12,846 nt of DNA from Amoeboradix gromovi (taxonomy: Eukaryota > Sanchytriomycota > Sanchytriomycetes > Sanchytriales > Sanchytriaceae), in assembly GCA_018985225.1 (NCBI GenBank), contig JADGIF010000250.1, forward strand, positions 1 to 12,846. Direction: 5' to 3'. The position numbers and the translations under genes were made by a program. The notes below the pieces were generated by a model. That model saw nothing but the letters and a program-made list of their open reading frames with translations, searched no databases and was not told the DNA's origin. The number at the start of each line of letters is the position of its first letter. Positions within the stretch are counted from its first letter, which is position 1. This document shows, piece by piece, positions 1-6,482 of this stretch.

Positions 1-41
1 TATTCTCTTACTCTTTCATCCAATCTTTATTTCAAATAAAC
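1..41 (+). repeat. LTR-like fragment (U5-like block)
   Basis: This stretch is a diverged copy of the block beginning at 4054. Both run TATTCT-(C/T)TT, then a CTTTCATCCA(A/G)TCTTTATTT core, then TTTCAAATAAA. The copy here lacks about 28 nt present in the second copy between the last two parts. The shared block lies downstream of a TATA-bearing repeat in the 4-kb copy, so it is probably the R/U5 part of an LTR. The window cuts the copy on its left side. Confidence 0.45.
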
Positions 42-46
42 CTCTG

Positions 47-109
47 ATTCATAGTACTAATTCATAGTACTAATTCATAATACTAATTCATAATACTGAT
101 TCATAATAG
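47..109. repeat. 13-bp tandem repeat, about 4.8 copies
   Basis: The 13-nt unit ATTCATARTACTA repeats head to tail starting at 47, 60, 73, 86 and 99, the last copy incomplete. Units differ by single substitutions (G to A in the middle, A to G at the end of the fourth). It is a small AT-rich minisatellite sitting between the LTR-like scrap and the Fanzor-like relic, and it has no evident coding role. Confidence 0.8.
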
Positions 110-182
110 GGTATATTTTCATTTAAGAACTATCCAGAAAGAACTGTCTTGCACATAAATAGAGACCTTTCCTAATAAATTT

Positions 183-590
183 ATGACCAAGAGAAAGCAA
201 AAGCTTTCATAGACCAGTAAATCAAAGAAGAAAAAGCCAGACACAGAGATTGAAGAAGATGTAGTTGTTGGAACAGTTAAAATTGTAATTGTAATTCAGC
301 AAGACAAGAGTCAGGGAGACTGTTTATAGATTTCACTTCAAAGAAGTGCAGTGTCTGTGAGAATGAAATAGATAAGAGCAATGATGTTAGTATAACATTA
401 AATGATTCTACAAAATAGTACCGTCTAAGAAAATGCACCTTTTGTTTAGATGCTCAAAGACCTCACATTTGAAAGATATGTAGGGTCTTGTAGTTTTATT
501 TTAAAAAGAGGAATACAATCAATGAAAGAGTCTTGGTATAACAGAACTTTTAATCCCCTGTATGGAGCACCACCTTTAAAAACGAGTTAG
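183..590 (+). pseudogene. Decayed Fanzor/TnpB-like nuclease, mainly its C-terminal end
   Basis: Several frames carry pieces of a transposon nuclease. From 317 one frame reads RLFIDFTSKKCSVC, close to the IDEFxTSKxCSxC segment that precedes the zinc ribbon in Fanzor/TnpB proteins. A second CxxC (CTFC) follows about 38 codons later, after an in-frame TAG. A frame change near 467 then gives KRYVGSCSFILKRG, where RuvC-III would be expected (RDxxAxxNI; the Asp appears to be lost), and a tail YGAPPLKTS with stop TAG at 588-590. A short basic frame starts at the ATG at 183. Stops and frameshifts make an active protein impossible. The family assignment rests on the TSK-CxxC-CxxC order and is an inference. 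Confidence 0.55.
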
Positions 591-614
591 TCTAGTTTTT
601 ATATTTGGTATCCC
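560..614 (+). repeat. Inverted repeat, left copy (pairs with 12774-12828)
   Basis: This 55-nt segment matches the reverse complement of 12774-12828 at 53 of 55 positions. It spans the end of the Fanzor-like relic (codons for YGAPPLKTS and the stop) and about 24 nt of its 3' flank. The two differences are a synonymous Pro codon change (CCA/CCT) and one base in the flank. This most likely means two copies of the same element inserted in opposite orientations about 12 kb apart. Confidence 0.85.
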
Positions 615-708
615 GGTCTTTCATTCTTCATACCTGATGAGTATTTATAGATATTCTCTAATCGTCTACATTCTGCAAAAGTTATTTGAACCAATAAATT
701 TATTAATT

Positions 709-876
709 ATGGAATTCTTGGACTTTGATAACTTCGGCTATTCGGCACAAAAACTAAAGTATTGATGCATTAAAATAGCTGCGTCGTAATGCAGATGATA
801 ATGATGTGTCTGCTGAAGATAGTGATAGCAAATTCTGTCGCGAACACAGTAACTGCGAGGATATATTACTTGTGAA
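709..876 (+). other. Probable 5' exons of the acidic-protein gene, frame not resolved
   Basis: An ATG at 709 opens a 16-codon frame (MEFLDFDNFGYSAQKL) that runs into a GT at 759. GTATTGATGCATTAAAATAG (759-778) has the same 20-nt GT-AG form as the proven micro-introns of this window. From 779 a second frame reads LRRNADDNDVSAEDSDSKF and continues to about 876, acidic like the downstream protein. The exon phases do not match by one base, and another one-base slip separates this frame from the one starting at 877. Either G residues are missing (sequence error or mutation) or the splice sites differ. Confidence 0.35.
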
Positions 877-1518
877 GTGACGGATAAAGACCACATTTAT
901 GTTGATAAATTTGTTGAGAAACAAGTCGCATTTGTTAAGATAAAAACTGCAGAAACGGTGATACTGATCGAATTGAAGCAAAGCCAAGAGAAACTAGCAG
1001 TTGAGGTGCTGAATGATACATTAAATGAAGAGCTCATGGATCTTGTTGAGGTGCATCAAGAGGAAATAGAACAAGCAGAAACAGAAGAAGTAAAGGAAGA
1101 GAACGAAGAGAATGAGGAGCAGCAGGAAATAAAAGAAGAACAGCATAATGGCTTAGTAGAAGAACATGAGCAAGAAGCTGTGGCTGAAGTGGTGAATGAA
1201 CTGGAAGAGGATCTCGATGAGATTGTGGAAGAACAACAGGAAATTAAAATTGATGAGAATATATCTACTGAAGAGCCCCATGTTGAAGAGGTCGATAATG
1301 AAAAAGCAGCTGAAGATGAGATAGCAGTGCCCATGGAAATAATAGAGAAAAAAGAAGAAAGTGACAGCAAGATAAGAGAAGAAAAGAAGAGTGCAGACTC
1401 CTTTAGGGACAGGTTGGTGCAAAGCAGTAAGAGGAAGACAGATTCGGACTCAGAATCAAAGAGATTTAAACCAACACCGATTAAATTTGAACCCATAAAG
1501 TTTGATGAAAAAAAGTAA
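877..1518 (+). CDS. Glu-rich acidic protein with basic, Lys/Phe-Pro C-terminus; function unknown
   Basis: I do not recognise this protein. The frame is open for 214 codons from 877. The codon at 877 is GTG, the first in-frame ATG is at 1036, and a stop lies upstream at 850. Residues 1-50 look like a small folded region with alternating hydrophobic residues (around DKFVEKQVAFVKIKTAETVI). About residues 55-165 are dominated by Glu in predicted helix or coiled coil. The tail turns basic and Ser-rich (SSKRKTDSDSESKRFK, a plausible nuclear localisation signal) and ends with a doubled PIKFEPIKF motif. The composition suggests a nuclear or chromatin/RNA-associated protein, but that is inference only. 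The true N-terminus probably lies in the 709-876 exons. The gene converges on the deacetylase-like gene with 40 nt between stop codons. Confidence 0.6.
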   Translation: MTDKDHIYVDKFVEKQVAFVKIKTAETVILIELKQSQEKLAVEVLNDTLNEELMDLVEVHQEEIEQAETEEVKEENEENEEQQEIKEEQHNGLVEEHEQEAVAEVVNELEEDLDEIVEEQQEIKIDENISTEEPHVEEVDNEKAAEDEIAVPMEIIEKKEESDSKIREEKKSADSFRDRLVQSSKRKTDSDSESKRFKPTPIKFEPIKFDEKK

Positions 1519-1558
1519 ATAGAGTTATATGCATTTCGCTGTTAACATTCTGATTTAT

Positions 1559-2224
1559 TTAAAACTTGTAATCACTCTTTAATCCAAGACACTCGTGCAT
1601 TTTAACAAATTTGTATCCTTTGGCCTTGTATTTAGTGATAATTTCATCCATGTTACTTAGCCATAATTTGTCAGTCTCATCAGCAAGTATGATGTGGCCG
1701 GCGTTAGGCTTACTAAGTGGAGCTAGGATGTTTTTTACAGACTCTTCGTCACTTACAGGTGCAGGTTGATGCAAAGGGCTGCTATCAACATCCCATTGAA
1801 CGACAGTCATGCCCAACTCGGATCCTTGAACAACATTTAAAGAGATGTCATCGTAAGCATCATACGGGAATTGAAAATAATTTGTCCATCTTTGGGTTTC
1901 CTTGTAGATCAAATTGTTGGTTTTCTTAACTTCGTCATAGATCGACTTTTGACTGATTAACTGAGGAAAATACGAGTGGAAGTAACTATGGCTACCAATA
2001 GAATGTCCCTGATCATAAATAGATTTTACCAATCCTGGGTACTTTTCTATTTGTTTACCGACCACGAAGAACGTTGCGCTGATGCCATTTGATTTTAAAG
2101 CAGCCAAGTAACTATGCGTATTTGAAGAAGGACCATCAACTATAGTCAAAGCGACCATATTCTTGTTTACGCATTTCCGGTGAATCTTTTGAGACATTGC
2201 CAAATTCAACAACAAACTAAGCAT
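1559..2224 (-). CDS. Polysaccharide-deacetylase (NodB/CE4-fold) protein, probably catalytically dead
   Basis: This is a chitin-deacetylase-family protein of 221 residues from the ATG at 2224. CE4 enzymes remove N-acetyl groups from chitin using a metal-bound catalytic site. Motif 1, normally TFDDGP, reads TIVDGP (residues 27-32), so the catalytic-base Asp is Val while the metal-binding Asp30 remains. Motif 2 keeps both metal His (HSYFH, 79-83). Motif 3, normally RPPYG, reads QFPYD with the Arg replaced. Motif 4 is WDVDSS. Motif 5, normally IILxH, reads IILADE with the His lost. Metal binding may persist but deacetylation probably does not. The fold is otherwise complete. No convincing secretion signal is visible: the N-terminus is short and may be incomplete, and a 5' exon starting at the ATG near 2256 is possible. 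AATAAA (1554-1559) overlaps the stop codon. Confidence 0.8.
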   Translation of the reverse strand: MLSLLLNLAMSQKIHRKCVNKNMVALTIVDGPSSNTHSYLAALKSNGISATFFVVGKQIEKYPGLVKSIYDQGHSIGSHSYFHSYFPQLISQKSIYDEVKKTNNLIYKETQRWTNYFQFPYDAYDDISLNVVQGSELGMTVVQWDVDSSPLHQPAPVSDEESVKNILAPLSKPNAGHIILADETDKLWLSNMDEIITKYKAKGYKFVKMHECLGLKSDYKF

Positions 2225-2453
2225 TTCTCAGAACTATCTGCATTTCCCATTTTATAATGGTGAATCCCTTGTATTTGAAATATGATTGGATATTCATCAC
2301 TAAATTTATGCAAACTGCTTGCAAATTCATTTGATATTATTGCCTCGCTAGTTGACACGTTCGTGTATTCTTCAATTCATTTACAAACTCCTCGTTAAAA
2401 TACCCAATTTCCGAGAAAATCGAGAATTTACACAGAGAAACCAGCAATGCCAT
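2206..2453 (-). pseudogene. Coding-like relic frames upstream of the deacetylase gene
   Basis: Two minus-strand frames look coding although both are short. One starts at the ATG at 2453 (MALLVSLCKFSIFSEIG...) and stops at 2337. The other is open from 2376 to a TGA at 2206-2208 and reads SEAIISNEFASSLHKFSDEY near its start and SSEKCLVCC at its end. Their composition is protein-like and they abut, as if one gene were split by a frameshift or a short intron. The last frame overlaps the start of the deacetylase ORF. The LxxF-x-DEYP ... KCLVC pattern weakly recalls the C-terminus of Ctu2/Ncs2 tRNA-thiolation proteins, which I treat only as a guess. Confidence 0.3.
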
Positions 2454-2482
2454 ATCATCAGTTACAGTGATTGCTCACGCTT

Positions 2483-2900
2483 TCACCACCCTGAATAAAG
2501 ATTGAATATGGATGCATATACTTGATGTATGTTAATTGCTACCATGCGGTGTCTATCCACTTCCAAATGACATTTGGTGCAGGTGCAGGTCTCTAAATTG
2601 GTTTTCTTTAGAGTACCACACCTTGTGCATGTCTGGCTAGTAAATTATGTCCTTGTCGCTTTAGGCCAATCAGACACATTTAAGAATTACGCTGAAAGCT
2701 AATATTAATGAATTTATTCTTAAGCTCAACACTGCGAGCCAAATGGCCATCTGCTAACATTTTGAGAAATTTTAATATTGGAAAGTATCTATTGCATTTT
2801 ATTTGCAGGCTTCATATTGAAAACTTTAAGAGCTTAAAGATTGCTCTCAAGTGGTAATATCCTCTAACACCTCAAGCATCCTATTGTACTCTAAACTGAG
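2483..2900 (-). pseudogene. Decayed Fanzor/TnpB-like nuclease, copy 1 (zinc ribbon and RuvC-III)
   Basis: On the minus strand, 2641 to 2483 reads TSQTCTRCG, then CTCTKC, then VDRHRMVAINI, ending in a stop at 2483-2485. This is the layout of the OrfB zinc ribbon followed by RuvC-III (DRDxNAxxNI) of TnpB and its eukaryotic relatives, the Fanzors, which are RNA-guided DNA nucleases. Here the second Asp of the motif is His. Farther upstream, in another frame (about 2680-2800), lies LADGHLARSVELKNKFINIS, with in-frame stops on either side. Several frameshifts and stops mean it is inactive. It lies in the same orientation as copy 2 and matches it around the DRD motif. Confidence 0.65.
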
Positions 2901-2961
2901 GAATTAGTTATATTATTATCTTTATAACGCATATGAGACATACAATCAGAAACTGTCCCAA

Positions 2962-3700
2962 TCATTTTGGATAGGGTTTCGATTGATGTACATAATCGGC
3001 ATCCCGAAGGAGGTGCTCTTCTTGCCACCTTGGTTTCTCATAGGCGCAACAATAACTCTTTACAACTTGATCTATGTTTATAGATGCATTCACGTCTCTA
3101 TCAACTACAACATTACAACATTGTTTCTTACCAGTCATCACTTCTATATATACTAAATCGTCAATCTTTCTACGCAAAGAATCTTTTCTAAAACGCCATT
3201 TCCTGTATTCTAAATCTCCAAATACATCTGATAAAGGCACAAATCCATTGTTTATAGCATCTAAATAAGCATCCAAAGTTCTTGTAATACTCAATGCATC
3301 TAAATGGGTTTGTGAACCATGCATCTTCTTACCTCTACTCTCACATCTAATGAAATAGTATATCAGAAATGTAATACAAGTTGACATTGATTGCTAATTG
3401 GATATAAATTACCAGTCTCCTGAGTATACCAATTCAAAAACAAATAGACCCAAAATACAGATCTAGAGATCCAACTAACGACTCTATCAATTTTAGCTTT
3501 CTTGATTTTACCATCTTGATGGAATAAAGCTTTCTCTAAAGTCATTGAAATGGTTTGTGTCCTAGTTGGATGATTCGATAAACATGAACGCGTATCCACA
3601 GATTTAAAGATCTCAAATCTCTCTTTACTTTCTTCATTGGTACAAAGATCTTTTACCGTTTTCCATTTCTTTTGGGACGCTCATAAAGAATTGGAACATC
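2962..3700 (-). pseudogene. Decayed Fanzor/TnpB-like nuclease, copy 2 (N-terminal and C-terminal parts, core missing)
   Basis: Two minus-strand frames meet near 3370. The upstream frame is readable from about 3690 (around KKWKTVKDLCTNEESKERF) and continues to VVSWISRSVFWVYLFLNWYT. It resembles the N-terminal helical region of long fungal Fanzor proteins. The downstream frame (3387-2962) has a basic helical stretch (EYRKWRFRKDSLRRKIDDL) and then NVVVDRDVNASINIDQVV, a full RuvC-III DRDVNAxxNI motif preceded by a Cys pair. The protein could not exceed about 220 residues against roughly 500 or more for the family. The zinc-ribbon first half and most of the RuvC core are missing, so this is an internally deleted relic. 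Confidence 0.6.
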
Positions 3701-3840
3701 AAGAGTCATACAATACCGTAATGGCATTCGATTATCTACCAACTCTTTTTTTGTATTTAGCCTTCAAGAAACTATACACATTAATTGTGCTATTTGCATA
3801 TCTTAAGATAATTTATTACGAACAAAATTCTTTCAAGCTC

Positions 3841-3999
3841 GATGAGGTCAAAATGTCATTGGAAGTCTCAAATGCTAAGATATTCTGGCATTGGCTCCGT
3901 GACTCCAATGCTAATTGCGAGGTAATTGAACCTGCAGATTAGCTCCACGGCACTCCACAGGAACCAGTTCCTCAGCAACAAATGGGACATGCTCTATAA
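3841..3999 (+). pseudogene. Possible 3' end of a retroelement ORF abutting the LTR
   Basis: A plus-strand frame reads LDEVKMSLEVSNAKIFWHWL near its start, then hits a TAG at 3940-3942. After it the same frame continues as LHGTPQEPVPQQQMGHAL to a TAA at 3997-3999. The last codons overlap the putative LTR start (TGGGACA at 3983), as the end of a pol-type ORF often does. No diagnostic domain is visible and the frame upstream of about 3840 looks less coding, so the identity is uncertain. The longer frame back to 3637 lies antisense to Fanzor copy 2 and may be partly fortuitous. Confidence 0.25.
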
Positions 4000-4130
4000 A
4001 AACTAGACAAGACAAAATGTATCCAAATTTTAAAAATAAATAGTCTATATACCTATTCTTTTGTCCTTTCATCCAGTCTTTATTTTAGATTTGTAGGAAA
4101 CTATTGACTTGTAATTTCAAATAAAATTCA
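3983..4130 (+). repeat. Probable LTR (TATA-bearing repeat)
   Basis: The segment starts TGGGACATGCTCTATAAAAA, with a TATA box at 3995-4000, and ends near TTCA at about 4130. The first 28 nt are closely similar to 12773-12800 (TGGGACA, five variable bases, then TATAAAAACTAGAC). The block from 4054 on is similar to window positions 1-41. A gag-like frame follows about 50 nt downstream. The TG start, internal TATA box, multicopy status and downstream gag fit an LTR of about 150 bp. Exact ends and a primer-binding site could not be fixed. Confidence 0.5.
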
Positions 4131-4183
4131 ATCAGAGTTGAAAGAAGAGGATTATCACTTACAAAACATGAAAAGAAAGTGCA

Positions 4184-4736
4184 ATGTTGATTCAGAAATT
4201 TCGAAGCCCTGGCGCATATCATAAGCATATTCAAGATTTATGCAAGGCAGTACAAGAAGATAATCAGAAGGTATCAGGATTTTATAGGTACTTGACCAAC
4301 GAAGCCAAGAAAATCAATGATATGGCCATTGAGAAACATGGCGTTCCGGTGATTCATCAGGACTTATTGATTGCAAAGTTTTTGGAAGGAATTAAAAATT
4401 ATAAAATTAAGGATCAACTGGCGCCTAGAAACTTTGACACTGTACAACAGGTATTTGAGGCAGCTGCAAGAATTGAAGGTACTGTCAGTAGTGAAAAACA
4501 GATGTTGGGGAAGCATGCAAGACAATATGAGTCTGAAAAACGAAACTCTTCAGAGTTTAAGAGATATAAAGGGTACTCAGGACCAAGACAGGCAAACTTA
4601 GTGTTATGATCCTCACTTGGATCTGGAGAGGTTTGGTTCAAATGCGGTGAAGTTGCGTTAGAATTCATAAGTTATTTATTGAGGACATCGCTCTCTTTTA
4701 TAGCCATCATTCTGCTATCATTGGTAGAAGTACTCA
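4184..4736 (+). pseudogene. Ty3-like retrotransposon gag, broken
   Basis: From the ATG at 4184 a 141-codon frame resembles the retrotrans_gag capsid domain: an N-terminal IQKFRSPGAYHKH, a central helix with FYRYLTNEAKK, LIAKFLEGIKNYKIKDQL, and an end helix VFEAAARIE, followed by a basic Ser/Lys-rich linker. A TGA at 4607-4609 stops it. The same frame then continues with GSGEVWFKCGEVAL, which looks like the first half of a CCHC zinc knuckle (CxxCGExGH) with the first Cys replaced by Trp. No protease or reverse transcriptase follows. The start is also truncated compared with the family. It is a dead fragment attached to the LTR at 3983-4130. Confidence 0.6.
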
Positions 4737-5014
4737 TATAAGTATAAGCCTGAAATAAACTTATTCTTCCTAATCTTATTAGATCTATACTGCAAATAAT
4801 TTATCTAGTTTTACATTGATGCCTAGAACAATTAAATAAAGAAACGCAATTAAATTGTGACTTGCTCACTTCTTTAGTAACTGCAAAGTAAATCTTATGC
4901 TATATTTAATTGAGTGGTCCAAGTGAAGAATAAGTTTGCAAAATAAGTTTGGACTAATTCAAATTATAGTTAATCGATTCAGCTCCTTGACACGATCTGT
5001 GGTTTTCTCCAATA
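4737..5014. other. Upstream region of the AP endonuclease gene
   Basis: About 280 nt of AT-rich sequence (TATACTG near 4788, AATAAAG near 4839) without a credible reading frame or RNA gene. It must hold the AP endonuclease promoter, but no clear TATA-to-start arrangement is visible. Confidence 0.4.
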
Positions 5015-5911
5015 ATGATTGTTTGCTCCTGGAATGTAATGTCTCTGCGGTCTGCTCTTAAAAAAGGATTAGTCGACAAATTAACAGAATTAAATGCTGA
5101 TGTAACATGTTTGCAAGAAACCAAATTAAACGCAAATGAGGATTTTGCTCCAAATCTCTATCCGTATCAGTATTTTCATCATTCGAGTGCTAAAAAGGGC
5201 TACTCTGGTACTTGTATTTTGTCTAAGACTAAGCCAATAAATATTACTTATGGTATTCCAGAGTTTATTGATGACGAGGGAAGAGTAATAACTGCTGAAT
5301 ACGAGGAAGTTTTTATTGTTAATACTTATGTTCCAAATGCTAGTGCTAAGCTGAAAAGACTAGATTGGAAGTTAGACTGGATGGACCATTTATTCAAATG
5401 GCTTAATAAACTAAAAGAGAGCAAGAATGTTATTTGGACAGGAGACATAAATGTTTCCCACCAGCCTATTGATCTGGCTAACCCAAGTACAAATCAGAAA
5501 TCGGCAGGGTTCTCAATTGAAGAAAGAACTAAACTAGGGGACTTTCTTCAGATCCCTCCGGTTGCAGTGAAACGTAAGTCTGAAACTACGAAAACAAGCA
5601 ACAAGAAGGTAAAATTAGAAAATGGTGATTCCGCAGTAGCTGATGACACTGCCATAGTTCCTGAATCTGATGTTGTTGGAAATGTCCATGGGGAATGGAT
5701 CGATTCTTATCGTTTTCTGTATCCAACAAAGCAAGAATATTCTTATTTTGGGTTTAGAACAAAAGCTAAAGAAAGAAATGTGGGCTGGAGACTGGATTAT
5801 TTCATCGTAAATAGGGATTATATAAATGAGGTCTCTGATATTGAAATTAAAAATGATTATTATGGATTGAGTGATCATTCACCTGTACTTTTGACTGTTA
5901 AAAATAAATGA
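5015..5911 (+). CDS. AP endonuclease, ExoIII/APE1 family
   Basis: This enzyme cuts DNA 5' to abasic sites in base excision repair. The 298 residues cover the endonuclease/exonuclease/phosphatase fold almost from the first codon (ICSWN in APE1, here IVCSWN), so there is no regulatory N-terminal extension. Active-site residues are in place: Asn7, Glu35 in QETK, Tyr105 in NTYVPN, Asp144 and Asn146 in GDINVSH, Asp261 in RLDYF, and Asp287-His288 in LSDHSP. Between LQIPP and EWIDSYRFLYP, where APE1 has only a few residues, there is a 44-residue insert (183-226). It is basic at first (VKRK...NKKVK) and then acidic, and may carry a nuclear localisation signal. The ATG at 5015 is the only start that keeps the core intact. 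AATAAA (5903-5908) ends directly before the TGA. Confidence 0.93.
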   Translation: MIVCSWNVMSLRSALKKGLVDKLTELNADVTCLQETKLNANEDFAPNLYPYQYFHHSSAKKGYSGTCILSKTKPINITYGIPEFIDDEGRVITAEYEEVFIVNTYVPNASAKLKRLDWKLDWMDHLFKWLNKLKESKNVIWTGDINVSHQPIDLANPSTNQKSAGFSIEERTKLGDFLQIPPVAVKRKSETTKTSNKKVKLENGDSAVADDTAIVPESDVVGNVHGEWIDSYRFLYPTKQEYSYFGFRTKAKERNVGWRLDYFIVNRDYINEVSDIEIKNDYYGLSDHSPVLLTVKNK

Positions 5912-6482
5912 ATTTTAAAATTAATGCCGCCTCAAAGTAAAAATACGAAGATTGCTGCTTGAATTGGATTTTAAGTCGAATGGTGTACTTTATCAATGTG
6001 AAGATATTCTTATAAAATAATTTACAAATTGTAGATAAGCCTAAATTTTGGGATACTTAAGCTGATATGAATTTAGATCCATAAGTTGTTATTCACTTTT
6101 GTGGAAAAAGTACAAAAATTATGATTTAAGAAGATTTTGCAAAGAAAGTTCGAAACTTCAGAGATTTCAATTGATTAAGTTAATCAGTCTATGTTTTTAC
6201 AATGGTACAAATCTCTTGCCTTCACCGTCGAGAGTAATAATTTTAAAATTTATCTGATTAACATGCGCTCTTATCATACCAATTGATTTACATATTTCTT
6301 AGGTCCTGTGCCCTGATGGATTATGGTCGTCAGCGTGAGATTATAATTTCGAAAAGAGAGACTTCTCTATTTTTCATAATCAGCAATTTTGGGGACTTCA
6401 GAGCCACTGTATTTTTATATTTGAAAGTCTAGAATGTTTAAAAAATGACGGGGTTTTATTTTTTGAAACACGTCTATTTGTT
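5912..6482. other. Intergenic region upstream of G-beta
   Basis: About 570 nt, strongly AT-rich, with no frame that resembles a protein on either strand and no complete tRNA. Around 6302-6350 there is a faint tRNA-like string (CCTGATGGATTATGG), but the stems do not pair. The stretch probably holds the 3' end of the AP endonuclease transcript and the G-beta promoter. Confidence 0.45.

Noticed and set aside
1-110. CRISPR array at the 13-bp repeats
   Set aside because: The units are contiguous without spacers, and the genome is eukaryotic.
1056-1496. Ser-rich minus-strand frame
   Set aside because: It is the antisense of the Glu-rich codons (GAA/GAG read as TTC/CTC); low-complexity artefact.
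3637-3942. 101-codon plus-strand frame read as one gene
   Set aside because: It begins at a TTG, overlaps Fanzor copy 2 in antisense at its start, and is interrupted by TAG; only its last third looks coding.
4625-4645. B-box-like GGTTCAAATGC
   Set aside because: The flanking stem does not pair, and the bases are explained by the broken gag zinc-knuckle codons.
5569-5700. AP endonuclease insert as a retained intron
   Set aside because: The donor-like CGTAAGT exists, but no acceptor restores a clean family sequence, and composition and codon use look coding. Kept only as a question.
6302-6350. tRNA-like string on the plus strand (CCTGATGGATTATGG)
   Set aside because: It resembles a tRNA D-arm, but the anticodon stem does not pair and no T-arm follows on either strand.
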